Origin: Anaerolineales bacterium
GTDB taxonomy: Bacteria > Chloroflexota > Anaerolineae > Anaerolineales > UBA4823
DNA: 27,972 nucleotides
Direction of reading: 5' to 3'
Assembly (NCBI GenBank): GCA_016932955.1
Contig: JAFGBV010000092.1
Location: forward strand, 1 to 27,972
Every line of letters starts with the position of its first letter. The stretch's first letter is position 1. Below, in pieces: positions 6,323-14,634 of the stretch. The position numbers and the translations under genes were made by a program. The notes under the pieces were generated by a model. That model ran no database searches, had not been told where the DNA came from, and worked only from the letters and a program-made list of their open reading frames with translations.

Positions 6323-8137
6323 ATGAAGAAACAACGTAGCTTTCTCAGATCTATTCTATTGGGCCTGGTAATCCTGGTCGTTCTTGTGATCTATGCCTAC
6401 GGCTTCCAGGTGACCCGGGTGAATCTGGAAGAGACGCGCGACCCGGTGCGCCAGACTCAACTGACCCGTATTCTGCGCGCCCTGGCGCGCCCGGATATTT
6501 TCACCTATGATAAGGAAGAGTTCATTGTCTCCTTGCTGATCTATACGCCTTGCCCGGTGGATGGGACTGGCGTGCCTGAGGTGGATACCAGCGGCCCGTA
6601 TATGGTGATGACCCCTGCCTGCGCAGAACCCAAGACCGAAGTGACCGTAGAAGGCTTTAACTTTGAGCCGAACACGCAAGGCCCCCTGAACTTCATCCCG
6701 CCCAGCGGGGCATCTTTGCAAATGGGCACCATCAAGACGGACTCTGACGGGCATTTCCTCGTCACCGTCGAGCTCCCCAAGCGTCCGGACACGGTGGCTC
6801 AGGAGATCCGCGCCGTCACCCGCCGCAATGTTGGCATGCCGCACTTCAGCCAGAACGCCATCGAAACCTGGAATAAGATCGTCGAGACCGTCTTCATGGC
6901 CATGTTAGCCACCACCCTCGGCGTTGCCATTGCCATGCCAGCCAGCTTCCTGGCGGCGCGCAACATCATGACACCCATTACCAGCCCCTTCACCAGTGTC
7001 GCCCTGATGATCCTCGCCCTCCCGCTCGGATTGTTGGCCGGTGCAAAAGCATCCTCTTGGATGAGCAGCCTGAGCGAAATGCTGACACGCGATGTCTGGG
7101 TCAACCTGGCGGCGCTGGTTATCGTCCCTCTGTTGCTCTGGTTCGGCTTGCGCTGGGCGCTGCCTCCCGAAGAAGCCAAAGTCCCTCCCCCCGCCTTGCG
7201 CGCTGCCCGCCTCTTTGTCATGCTCGTCCTGGCGCTGCTGGGCATCCTTGCCTTCTTCCTCCTCTCAGCCCTTACCATGCGCTTCGGCAGATCGCTGATC
7301 GAGCCGCTTGGCGCGGTGGGCTTCCTGGGCAAGTTCGTCGTCAGCCTTGGCGATATCCTCGGTTTCAGCACCCCCGTGTTGAGCGCCCTGATGGGTGCCG
7401 GCGTGCTCGCCAGCGCCGCCGGGCGTCTCGGGCAGTGGATTGTTGAGCACAGCTCAACCTCACTGAACCGCATCGCCAATTTCGTGCTCGGCACCGCCGC
7501 TGGCGCCACCCTCTTTGCCATGATCGGCGCTGGCATCGATTGGCTTTACCAGTTAGAGAACCTCACTGCAACCCTGATCGTCCCCGCCATTCTTGGCGGG
7601 ATCGCCGGGGCAGTCACCGCAGGCGTGCTCTCGCGCCGGGCGACGCTGCCGATCGGCTTTGTGATCTACACAATCATGCGTACCTTATTCAATGGACTGC
7701 GCTCCATTGAATCGCTGGTGATGGTGATCGTATTTGCTGTGTGGGTGGGCATTGGGCCTTTTGCGGGGGTGCTGGCATTGGCATTGCATACCATTGTCTC
7801 GAACGCCAAGTTGTATTCTGAGCAGGTGGAGGCCATCATGCCTGGCCCTTTAGAAGCGGTCACTGCCACCGGCGCTAACCGTCTCCAGGCCATCATCTAC
7901 GCTGTCATCCCGCAGATCATCCCGCCTTTCATCTCGTATACGATGTATCGTTGGGATATCAATGTGCGTATGTCAACCATTATTGGTTTTGCCGGTGGTG
8001 GCGGGATCGGCTTCTTGCTGTTTCAGAACGTGAACTTGCTCAACTACCGCGCCGCCAGCGCCCAGATGCTCGCCATCGCCGTCGTTGTTGCCACCATGGA
8101 CTACGTCAGCTCGAAGCTGCGTGAAAAAGCAATCTGA
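6323..8137 (+). CDS. phnE: Enlarged PhnE-type permease with extra extracytoplasmic domain
   Basis: This is the membrane permease of the importer. At 604 residues it is about twice the usual PhnE (roughly 260-280). The PhnE core is split. An N-terminal membrane segment (11-27) and the RALARPDIF motif (52-60) come first. A region that looks extracytoplasmic and beta-rich follows (about 65-170, with TPCPVDG, a VTVEGFNFEP element of IPT/Ig type, and GTIKTDSDGHF). The core resumes at TVFMAMLATTLGVAIAMPASFLAARN (189-214). A hydrophobic insertion of about 220 residues (215-440) adds several helices before the C-terminal core: a TLFNGLRSIESLV segment, GIGPFAGVLALALHTI and an EAA loop EAVTATGANRLQAIIYAVIP (511-530). 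The frame is continuous, so this is not a frameshift. Stop TGA 8135-8137 is followed by a terminator. Confidence 0.88.
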   Translation: MKKQRSFLRSILLGLVILVVLVIYAYGFQVTRVNLEETRDPVRQTQLTRILRALARPDIFTYDKEEFIVSLLIYTPCPVDGTGVPEVDTSGPYMVMTPACAEPKTEVTVEGFNFEPNTQGPLNFIPPSGASLQMGTIKTDSDGHFLVTVELPKRPDTVAQEIRAVTRRNVGMPHFSQNAIETWNKIVETVFMAMLATTLGVAIAMPASFLAARNIMTPITSPFTSVALMILALPLGLLAGAKASSWMSSLSEMLTRDVWVNLAALVIVPLLLWFGLRWALPPEEAKVPPPALRAARLFVMLVLALLGILAFFLLSALTMRFGRSLIEPLGAVGFLGKFVVSLGDILGFSTPVLSALMGAGVLASAAGRLGQWIVEHSSTSLNRIANFVLGTAAGATLFAMIGAGIDWLYQLENLTATLIVPAILGGIAGAVTAGVLSRRATLPIGFVIYTIMRTLFNGLRSIESLVMVIVFAVWVGIGPFAGVLALALHTIVSNAKLYSEQVEAIMPGPLEAVTATGANRLQAIIYAVIPQIIPPFISYTMYRWDINVRMSTIIGFAGGGGIGFLLFQNVNLLNYRAASAQMLAIAVVVATMDYVSSKLREKAI

Positions 8138-8172
8138 TTTATGTGAGTTTGGGATATTGCAATGTGGTCGTT

Positions 8173-8217
8173 TTTTGGGTTGTTGGGGGCGGCTCTGTCG
8201 CCCCCAACAACCCAAAA
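8173..8217. terminator. Bidirectional terminator, 19-bp perfect stem
   Basis: TTTTGGGTTGTTGGGGGCG (8173-8191) is an exact reverse complement of 8199-8217, with a 7-base loop. It lies between convergent phnE and the FtsX-type permease gene. The minus strand shows a U-run (TTTTGGG... then AAAAAACGACC), and the plus strand ends CCCAAAACCC, so termination of the leftward operon is the better supported role. Confidence 0.75.
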
Positions 8218-8241
8218 CCCCCATATCCCGACTGACGGTGA

Positions 8242-9549
8242 TTACTCGTACTTGAGGGCGTTGACCGGGACGAGGGTGGCGGCGCGCAGAGCGGGGTAGA
8301 GGCCGGAGAAAAGGCCGATGAGGGTGGCGAATACGACGGCAAAGATCGGCAGCCAGGCGGGGGTATAAACGGCGCTGGTGGGGGGAGGCCCGCCCTGCTC
8401 GGCGGCCTGACCTGCCAGGTAAGCCAGCGCCAGGACGTTGATCACCTGCCCGGCGCTCCAGCCTAGCAGCACGCCGCCCAGGCCGCCGACGAAGCCGATC
8501 CCGGCTGCTTCGCCGAGGAAAATTGAGAGCACATCGCGGTTGGTAGCGCCTACTGCTTTCATCAAGCCGATCTCGCGCGTGCGCTCCAGGATGGCCATCG
8601 CCATCGTGTTGGCGATGCCAATGGCGGCTACCAGCAGGGCGATTGCTCCCACCCCACCGAAGACCACCTGCAGCACAACAAAGAAGGAGTTAATGCCCTG
8701 CACGTAAGACTGCGGGGAATACGCCTGGTAGCCCAGGTTGGTGATCTGCTCGGTGACGTCGAGCACTTCCTGCACATCACCGACTTTGACGATTACCTGG
8801 TTGTAGCCGTCCTTGTTGCGGTTAATGCGCCGCCCGTTGATCCACTCGTTGTAGGTGGTGATGCTGTCGAGGGTCATGTAGATCGACCAATCCGGTTCGC
8901 CACGCGTTTCAGTGAGCATGCCGACGATGCGGATCTGGTAAGATTTGCGCACCTCCATGCCCTGGTTATCCCACTTGATGATGATCAGCTTGATCGTCTG
9001 CCCCACCAGCTCCGGCGGGGTGGGCGGATCTTGCCCGGGGCGCCAGTTGGGGTCGTAAAAGCCCATCGGCACCTGTGCGCCGATGACTGCTGTGCCGTTG
9101 GAGAGGGTCAGCTCACCCTGGGCTGCTTCCAGCCCCAGCTCGCTCAGGTCGGCGGTGTCCACGCCAATCAGGTTGCCCCAGGTCTCCAGGCGGTTGTACT
9201 CGATGGTGCTGCCGCCGTAAAGGTAGTCGCGCGGGATCACGGCAACCACGCCCGGGATGGCGGCAAGTTCATCCAGGGAATCGTTGGTGATCAGCTTAAC
9301 CTGGGTTTCTCCTCCTCCACTGCCCCCTGCCATCATGCCTTCGCCGTAGTTGGGGAACACCTGGATCTGGGTCAGGTCGCCAATGCCGTAGAGCGACTCG
9401 GTCGCGTTGCGCTGCAAGCCGATGCCCAGCGAGACCAGCACCACGACCGCGGCGGTGCCGATGATCACACCGACGGCGGTGAGGGCGACGCGAGCTTTGC
9501 GCCGCCCCAGGTTATCCAGGATCAATGCCAGCAGGTCAAAAAATGACAT
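8242..9549 (-). CDS. MacB/FtsX-type ABC transporter permease
   Basis: This 435-residue permease has the classic type VII ABC layout. A cytoplasmic N-terminal helix and TM1 (about 21-43, VALTAVGVIIGTAAVVVLVSLG) come first. A large extracytoplasmic MacB core-like domain follows (about 45-285), then three C-terminal helices (about 288-315, 342-372, 399-421). The conserved FtsX cytoplasmic loop AILERTREIGLMKAVGATNRDV sits at about 319-340. The protein ends PVNALKYE, typical for the family. It begins 3 bases after the stop of the CARDB gene and shares a transcript with the ATPase at 11347-12123. Family members extract or push lipoproteins, drive lysis or sense envelope state rather than import small solutes. 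The substrate here is unknown. Confidence 0.9.
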   Translation of the reverse strand: MSFFDLLALILDNLGRRKARVALTAVGVIIGTAAVVVLVSLGIGLQRNATESLYGIGDLTQIQVFPNYGEGMMAGGSGGGETQVKLITNDSLDELAAIPGVVAVIPRDYLYGGSTIEYNRLETWGNLIGVDTADLSELGLEAAQGELTLSNGTAVIGAQVPMGFYDPNWRPGQDPPTPPELVGQTIKLIIIKWDNQGMEVRKSYQIRIVGMLTETRGEPDWSIYMTLDSITTYNEWINGRRINRNKDGYNQVIVKVGDVQEVLDVTEQITNLGYQAYSPQSYVQGINSFFVVLQVVFGGVGAIALLVAAIGIANTMAMAILERTREIGLMKAVGATNRDVLSIFLGEAAGIGFVGGLGGVLLGWSAGQVINVLALAYLAGQAAEQGGPPPTSAVYTPAWLPIFAVVFATLIGLFSGLYPALRAATLVPVNALKYE

Positions 9550-9552
9550 ACA

Positions 9553-11337
9553 CTATGGCCCTTTGATTGGGACTGGGACCACCTCAACCGGCACTTCGCC
9601 TTCGGGGATCTCTCCTTCGGGGAATTCCTCCATCGGCATCTCTTCGTAGGGCATTCCGCTGTCGGGGGTCTGCACGGCGCTATCCAGTCCCAGCAGGCCC
9701 AAGATGAAGCGCCAGAGCTTCTGCCAGAAGGTCTCCGGGGCGGGGGGCTCGGGCTCGATGGGGATTTCGCCATCCATGCCGCCCTGCTCGGGGATGAAGC
9801 CCTCCATCACTTCCAGGGTCAGCGTGCGGCTGATCACCTGGGGTTGGTTGAAGTCGTCGGTGTAGTCCACCGTCACCAGCAGCTCCAGCGGGCCGGGCAT
9901 GTAGGGGGTGAGGTTGGCGTCGAGGGTGAAGTAGCCGCCGGGGTCGAGGGCGCCGACTAAGACAACATTGTTGACCAGGTCGCCACTGGTGGTGGTGACG
10001 CGCATATTGCCGAGGACGACGGTCTTGCGCCCCAGATTGACGATCTGCATGGGCAGCATATTGGGCTGACCCGCCATCGGCATACCGGGGTCCATGTAAA
10101 ATCCGATATCGACTACGGGCAGGGAATAGACCAGCAGGGTGATGACCTGTTCGTCAGTGTAAGTGAAGTTGCTCTCGTCGTTGTAGACGAAGGAGATCTT
10201 GAATGGGTAAGCGCCGGGATTGATGCTGGTGTTGACGATGAGGGATTGGGCGGCTTCGCTGCTGTCGTCGGGGGCAAGGTCGCCCAGGGATTGAACGTTA
10301 GAGGAGCCCAAGGGGGCGAAATTGGTGAAGTCGCCGCTGCTGCCGGAGATGCCACCCGGTTCGGCGGTGCCTCCGGCGCTGCCCCCGCCGGCAATCATGG
10401 TGATGTTGCGCGCCAGAGCGCTGCCCACGTTTTGCAGAGTGACCTGCAGAACGAACTGCGATCCCGGTTGGAGTACGTCGATATCGGCGCTGTACTGGCT
10501 GATGATGAGCTGCGGGCGACGGGAGGGGGTAGGCGTGACGGTGGGGGTGGTGGTAGCGGTGGGGGTGAGGGTTGCCGCGGCGCTGCTGGAATAGTAGAGG
10601 GGGAAGGTGATGGTGAAGGTTTCGGTGAACTGTGTGCCCTCCACATCGGTGTAGCTGACGGTCATCGTGAGCGAGGCGACGGTGGCACCCCAGACAGCGT
10701 AATTGACGGTGAGGGGTTGGACGATCTCCTGGCGCGTCCCGGGATCAATATCGCCTGCAGCGATCACGCCGCCGGTCTCGCGCGGGCTGAGGTCGCCGGA
10801 GGCGAAGACTGCCGTGACGTTGTTGGCGGTGCGCTGCCCGGCGTTCTCCAGCTTGACATAGAGGGTGAAGGCCGTGCCTGGCGAGATGGTATCGACGCTG
10901 GCGGAGTAGGATTTTATAACGATGAGTGGGCGCTCGTAGCCAGCCTGGGGCTGGGTGGTGGCGGTGGGCTCGGCGGGGGCGAGGACGGTGAGGCCATTGG
11001 GGAGGGTGACGCTGGCAGAGTCGGGATTGGTGACGCGTACAGTGTAGGCGCCGGCGGGCACGCCTGCGGGCAGGATGGCGGTGAGGGTCGTTGCGCTGGC
11101 AAAAGATGTCTCCAGGGCAGCATAGCCATCCAGGGAGACGATCGCGCCATTGGCAAAATCTGCTCCGCTTATGGTGAGGATGGCGGCGGAATCGTTGGTG
11201 ACGGTGCCGGGGGTGACGGCGCTGATGCCGAGGGCGGCGAGGGCGGTGAGATGGGGGGCAGTGAGAAGGAGGATAAGCGCCAGCAAGATGGGCAGGATGA
11301 TTTTCGGGAGAAGAATTGGGGTTTTGCGTGTAGCCAT
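9553..11337 (-). CDS. Exported IPT/CARDB multi-domain protein of the ABC cluster
   Basis: This 594-residue exported protein has a long N-terminal hydrophobic segment (about 8-35). It then has an IPT/TIG domain (36-119, with SGADFANGAIVSLDG and AGAYTVRVTNPDS). Three CARDB-like beta domains follow (about 136-246, 274-403, 406-511), each opening with a strand such as PLIVIKSYS or PQLIISQYS and a PGxxFxLxVxLxNxG motif. A Thr/Pro linker (254-273) separates the first two. Near the end a short hydrophobic stretch (WQKLWRFILGLLGL, 538-551) precedes an acidic Pro/Glu/Met tail. A GAGGTG ribosome site lies about 5 bases before ATG 11337, overlapping the end of the ATPase gene. Lying between ATPase and permease, it is probably the extracytoplasmic partner or substrate of that transporter. 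COG1361-like S-layer proteins are the closest family I recall. Confidence 0.82.
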   Translation of the reverse strand: MATRKTPILLPKIILPILLALILLLTAPHLTALAALGISAVTPGTVTNDSAAILTISGADFANGAIVSLDGYAALETSFASATTLTAILPAGVPAGAYTVRVTNPDSASVTLPNGLTVLAPAEPTATTQPQAGYERPLIVIKSYSASVDTISPGTAFTLYVKLENAGQRTANNVTAVFASGDLSPRETGGVIAAGDIDPGTRQEIVQPLTVNYAVWGATVASLTMTVSYTDVEGTQFTETFTITFPLYYSSSAAATLTPTATTTPTVTPTPSRRPQLIISQYSADIDVLQPGSQFVLQVTLQNVGSALARNITMIAGGGSAGGTAEPGGISGSSGDFTNFAPLGSSNVQSLGDLAPDDSSEAAQSLIVNTSINPGAYPFKISFVYNDESNFTYTDEQVITLLVYSLPVVDIGFYMDPGMPMAGQPNMLPMQIVNLGRKTVVLGNMRVTTTSGDLVNNVVLVGALDPGGYFTLDANLTPYMPGPLELLVTVDYTDDFNQPQVISRTLTLEVMEGFIPEQGGMDGEIPIEPEPPAPETFWQKLWRFILGLLGLDSAVQTPDSGMPYEEMPMEEFPEGEIPEGEVPVEVVPVPIKGP

Positions 11338-11346
11338 GATATCACC

Positions 11347-12123
11347 TCATGAGGTTGGGGCGGGGGGTGAATCCCCTGCCTGGGTGGTAGGTGCGGGGGG
11401 CTGGGTGGCGCTTTCAAGGGCAAGGGTGGAGGCTTTTTCGTAGGCCTCCTGGCTGACGATGCGTCCATCCAGCAGGTACAGGGCTTGCGTGGCAAAGTGC
11501 GTCATGCGCGGGTCATGGGAGACTACGACCACAGTCTGCCCGCTGCGGTGTAGCTCGGAGAGGAGCTGCATGATGCTGGCGCCGCTGGCAGTATCCAGAT
11601 TGCCGGTGGGCTCATCGGCGAGGATGAGGCGCGGCTCATTGACCAGGGAACGGGCAATAGCAACACGCTGCTGCTGCCCGCCGGAAAGCTCGCCGGGACG
11701 GTGGTGGGCGCGGTCTTCGAGCCCAACGCGGTGCAGGAGCTCGGCGGCGCGCTGCTGGCGCTGGCGGCGCCCGATTCGGGCAAAGCGCATGGGGAAAGCC
11801 ACGTTCTGCAGGGCGGTCATGCTGGAGATGAGATTGAAGGATTGGAAGATGAAGCCGACCTTTTGCCGCCGGTACACTGCCAGTTCGTTCTCGTCGAGGG
11901 TTTCGATGCTTTGCCCGCCGACGCGGATTTGCCCCTGGGTGGGGCGGTCCAAGCCGCCGAGAAGGTAGAGCAGGGTGCTCTTGCCGGAGCCGGAAGGTCC
12001 CATGACCACGGTGAAGGTGTTCTCCTGGATCGCTAGATCCACTTCGTCGAGGGCGGTGACGATCATCTGACCCATGCGGAATTCCTTGCGCAGGTCAGCG
12101 ACCTGGATATACGGATCAGACAT
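11347..12123 (-). CDS. LolD/MacB-type ABC ATPase
   Basis: This 258-residue ATPase pairs with the MacB/FtsX-type permease downstream. Visible motifs are Walker A GPSGSGKST (42-50), Q-loop FIFQSFNL (91-98), signature LSGGQQQR (146-153), Walker B LILADEPTGNLD (166-177) and switch His203 in VVSHD. The ADEPTGNLD form is characteristic of the MacB/LolD/FtsE group. An extra C-terminal tail of about 30 residues, rich in Pro, Ala, Thr and Ser, goes beyond the normal domain and has no visible motif. The gene starts 4 bases below the Yip1-protein stop, and its own stop overlaps the ribosome site of the CARDB gene. This argues for translational coupling. Confidence 0.92.
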   Translation of the reverse strand: MSDPYIQVADLRKEFRMGQMIVTALDEVDLAIQENTFTVVMGPSGSGKSTLLYLLGGLDRPTQGQIRVGGQSIETLDENELAVYRRQKVGFIFQSFNLISSMTALQNVAFPMRFARIGRRQRQQRAAELLHRVGLEDRAHHRPGELSGGQQQRVAIARSLVNEPRLILADEPTGNLDTASGASIMQLLSELHRSGQTVVVVSHDPRMTHFATQALYLLDGRIVSQEAYEKASTLALESATQPPAPTTQAGDSPPAPTS

Positions 12124-12127
12124 ATAC

Positions 12128-12910
12128 CTAGAAGAAGAATGGCCTGACGACGGTTAGGCTGCTGAGGCTGGCGATGCCCAGCCCGATGAGGGCCTGGAGG
12201 AGCATGACGATGAGGATGGTGATAATGGCACCGCTGGCAGCTTTGGTGCCGGGGAGGTGGGTGGCAGTGCGCACGCCGATGGCGATGAGCACAATGTGCC
12301 AGATCAGGTACAGGTCGATCAGCTCCATCAGCCCGGCGAGGAAGATCACTCCAGCGCCTTCGCCAGCAGGGGCAAAGCCGGAGATGCCCGGGCTTTGGAT
12401 GAGGCGCTTGCCGATGAGCATAGCAGCGAAGCGCACCAGCTCACGCAAAGTGAGGGGCAGGCTGGCCCAGGCGACGAGGTTCATCGAGACGCTGGTATCG
12501 CCGCGCCCGCCCAGCAGTGTGGTGATGAGGTGTAGCAGCCCGCCGACGAGGAGCCAGCCGAGCCAGACACCGCCGATGGCGGCAATACCGGGGAGAACAT
12601 AGACAAAAACCGGTCCTTGCGTTGTCTGGGCAGCCTGCATATATTGTGCCTGCTGCTCTGGGGTGTACCACTCATAGTCGGGCGGGAGGGACATCTCACC
12701 CATCATGGCAGCCTGTTGCTTGAGCCAGCCGCTGGCAAGGACGCTCGCCAGGGTAGCTAGGGTGAGCAGGAGCATGGGGGTCAGCCAGACGCCGCTGGCC
12801 TGGGAGGTGACTTTCTCGAAGGCGCGTCGGGGGTGGAAGAGTATTTCTGGCACCCACTTGAAATGGAAACGGGAAGGTCTGCTGAGTTGGGTTGTGTTGT
12901 TTTCGGTCAT
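12128..12910 (-). CDS. Yip1-family integral membrane protein
   Basis: This 260-residue protein has the bacterial Yip1 layout. A short hydrophilic N-terminus with a 'P..ILFHPRRAFEKV' motif (21-34) leads into five or so membrane helices (about 41-63, 101-131, 143-167, 187-213, 227-253). A soluble loop with DYEWYTPEQQAQYMQAA (78-94) lies between the first two. It ends in VVRPFFF. Bacterial Yip1 proteins lack a settled biochemical role. Beside an ABC ATPase, an exported CARDB protein and an FtsX-type permease, this one is likely an accessory membrane component. No good ribosome site precedes ATG 12910. The 46-base gap from the deacetylase stop shows no clear promoter, so it may be read through from upstream. 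Confidence 0.82.
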   Translation of the reverse strand: MTENNTTQLSRPSRFHFKWVPEILFHPRRAFEKVTSQASGVWLTPMLLLTLATLASVLASGWLKQQAAMMGEMSLPPDYEWYTPEQQAQYMQAAQTTQGPVFVYVLPGIAAIGGVWLGWLLVGGLLHLITTLLGGRGDTSVSMNLVAWASLPLTLRELVRFAAMLIGKRLIQSPGISGFAPAGEGAGVIFLAGLMELIDLYLIWHIVLIAIGVRTATHLPGTKAASGAIITILIVMLLQALIGLGIASLSSLTVVRPFFF

Positions 12911-12956
12911 AGGAATGGATGGTGCAGTGAATAGTGAATGTTGAATAAGCGTGATT

Positions 12957-13967
12957 CTACATCAGAGTGCGTAAAAATAAAACAGCATTCTCGCCCAGTT
13001 GGTCGATAAGGTAGCCGCCTTCCTGGACGATAAGGATAGGCAGATTCAGGCTGGCGATGCGCCCGCCGATGGCGAGCAGGCCAGTTTGGGTGATGGCAAA
13101 CCCGCCGACGGGATCATCCTGGACGAAATCCAGACCGAGAGAGAGAACCAAAGCGCGGGGAGAAAAACGAGCGACAGCTTCGAGGGCTTGCTCCAGGACA
13201 GCCAGGTATTGGGAGTCGCTAGCGCCCATAGGCAGGGGGAAGTTGCGGTTAGCGCCCAAACCTGCACCCTCTCCGATCTCATCCTCGCCACCCCAGTAGA
13301 AGGGATAGTCAATATCGGGGTGAACGTGGATGGAACAGTAGAAGACAGTGGGATCCTGGTAGAATATTTCCTGCGTGCCATTGCCGTGATGGAAATCGAT
13401 GTCCAGGATGGCAGTTTGGGGACCTAGCGAACGGGCAGCAATGGCGGCGTTGTTGAGGTAGCAATAGCCACCGAAGAGCTCGCGCCCGGCGTGGTGCCCG
13501 GGCGGGCGGCAGAGGGCATATACCAGTGGCTCGCCGGTGTGCAGGAGATCGGCGGCGGTGAGGGCGCATTGGGCGCTCCAGTAGGCGGCTGGCCAGGTGC
13601 CTTTGAGAATCGGGCTGCCGGTGCCGAAGCCATAATAGCCAAGGAGGCCGAGGAAATGGGTGGGCTTACGGCGGCTGTTGCGGGGTGCAAAAGACCAGGG
13701 TAATACTGGGTCTGGGCGACCGAAGTGGGATGTATATTCCTTATAGATGGTTTGCAGGAAGGTGATGTACTCGGGGGAGTGCACAGCGAGAATGGGCGGG
13801 AGGCCAAAATCACGCGGCGCACTGACTGTTCCGAGGTTTGCGTGGAGAATGGCTCTGTGGATGACTTCCACCCGCTCAGGGATCTCGTCGGAAGCGTAAG
13901 GAGCACCTTCGATGGTTAGGTTGCGTGTATCGTGCAAGTGGTGGTTTTCGCTGTAGATGGTGTGCAT
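12957..13967 (-). CDS. Class II histone deacetylase-like acetylpolyamine amidohydrolase
   Basis: This 336-residue protein belongs to the arginase/deacetylase fold and should remove acetyl groups from small acetylated amines, most likely acetylpolyamines, in the cytoplasm. Catalytic elements are complete: the RPPGHH histidine pair (158, 159), zinc ligands Asp191 and His193 in DIDFHHGNGTQ, Asp280 in SLGLD, and the catalytic tyrosine Tyr319 in QEGGY. From memory, its length, the SRRKPTHFLGLLGYY insert before GTWPAA, and SLGLD in place of SAGFD all resemble Mycoplana acetylpolyamine amidohydrolase more than AcuC. It starts 13 bases below an unknown gene and has no obvious ribosome site. Acetoin-type or protein deacetylation cannot be excluded. 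The agmatine genes near 24 kb support a polyamine role by neighbourhood only. Confidence 0.85.
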   Translation of the reverse strand: MHTIYSENHHLHDTRNLTIEGAPYASDEIPERVEVIHRAILHANLGTVSAPRDFGLPPILAVHSPEYITFLQTIYKEYTSHFGRPDPVLPWSFAPRNSRRKPTHFLGLLGYYGFGTGSPILKGTWPAAYWSAQCALTAADLLHTGEPLVYALCRPPGHHAGRELFGGYCYLNNAAIAARSLGPQTAILDIDFHHGNGTQEIFYQDPTVFYCSIHVHPDIDYPFYWGGEDEIGEGAGLGANRNFPLPMGASDSQYLAVLEQALEAVARFSPRALVLSLGLDFVQDDPVGGFAITQTGLLAIGGRIASLNLPILIVQEGGYLIDQLGENAVLFLRTLM

Positions 13968-13980
13968 GGAGAAGCGCGAC

Positions 13981-14622
13981 TTAATCTTCGGCTGCGCCAG
14001 CAGCGTCTTCTGCCGGGGTTAGCCTGCCATCCAGTGTCTCATCTACATGGTAGGGAAGACGGAGGCTGAGCCAGACAACCATCAGGCTGAGCTGGTCGAT
14101 GCTGGCTTCGGCATCGGGGTGGATCTCATTGAACTGCTGATAGAGGGTTTCGTATTCTTCGCCTTTGGGCCAATGCGGATAAAAGCCGGGAGCTTTACGG
14201 CGGTCTGCGGCGAGAGGAAAGATTGCCCACTGTTTGAACAGATCGGGGCTTAGCGAGTCGAGCTTGAGGTTTTCTTCGTCGGGGAACATCTTCCAGCCGC
14301 GCAGCTTGAGTAAATCGTATACTTGCTGGCGCAGATCAGCATGCGCTTCTGCCCAAGCGGCGAGTACCGCGGCAACCAGCTCGGGACTTTTTTCGAAGGC
14401 TTTGGCCATGGGCAATGCTTTGATGACGGCGGGGGCTCTTTCGCTGTTGCGGAAACCGGGTACGGTGACATGTTTCCTGGTGAGGCGATTCAAAGAGGCG
14501 GCAAGATCGTCGGGAAGACTGTTAATAGCCCCGAGGGCGGTGCGGATAACGGAGATGCGGAAATCGGCGCGCATGAATTCATTGATGGCATGGAAGGGCA
14601 GAAAGGCTGCTTGTTCGGTCAT
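13981..14622 (-). CDS. Unrecognised 213-residue soluble protein
   Basis: I do not recognise the family. The protein has no signal peptide or membrane helix and is mostly helical by composition. Notable stretches are SVIRTALGAINSLPDDLAA (24-42), a basic NRLTRKHVTVPGFRNS segment, a long A/E/L-rich helix around 75-105, an unusual LRGWKMFPDEENLKLDSL block and FYPHWPKGEEYETLYQQF. No metal-binding or nucleotide-binding motif stands out. It starts at ATG 14622, 12 bases after a possible 32-codon ORF, and its stop lies 13 bases before the deacetylase start. It is therefore probably the second gene of the same transcript. A weak AGGA lies about 11 bases before the start. It may be lineage-specific. 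Confidence 0.75.
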   Translation of the reverse strand: MTEQAAFLPFHAINEFMRADFRISVIRTALGAINSLPDDLAASLNRLTRKHVTVPGFRNSERAPAVIKALPMAKAFEKSPELVAAVLAAWAEAHADLRQQVYDLLKLRGWKMFPDEENLKLDSLSPDLFKQWAIFPLAADRRKAPGFYPHWPKGEEYETLYQQFNEIHPDAEASIDQLSLMVVWLSLRLPYHVDETLDGRLTPAEDAAGAAED

Positions 14623-14634
14623 CGTTCACTTATC

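Noticed and set aside
10246..11352. 368-codon plus-strand frame opposite the CARDB gene
   Set aside because: It has Gly-rich, low-complexity content typical of the complement of a Thr/Ala/Pro-rich exported protein. It has no ribosome site, and its neighbours on that strand are shadows too.
12957..13967. AcuC-type acetoin utilisation deacetylase
   Set aside because: No acetoin genes are nearby. The SLGLD motif and the insert before GTWPAA fit the acetylpolyamine amidohydrolase group better.
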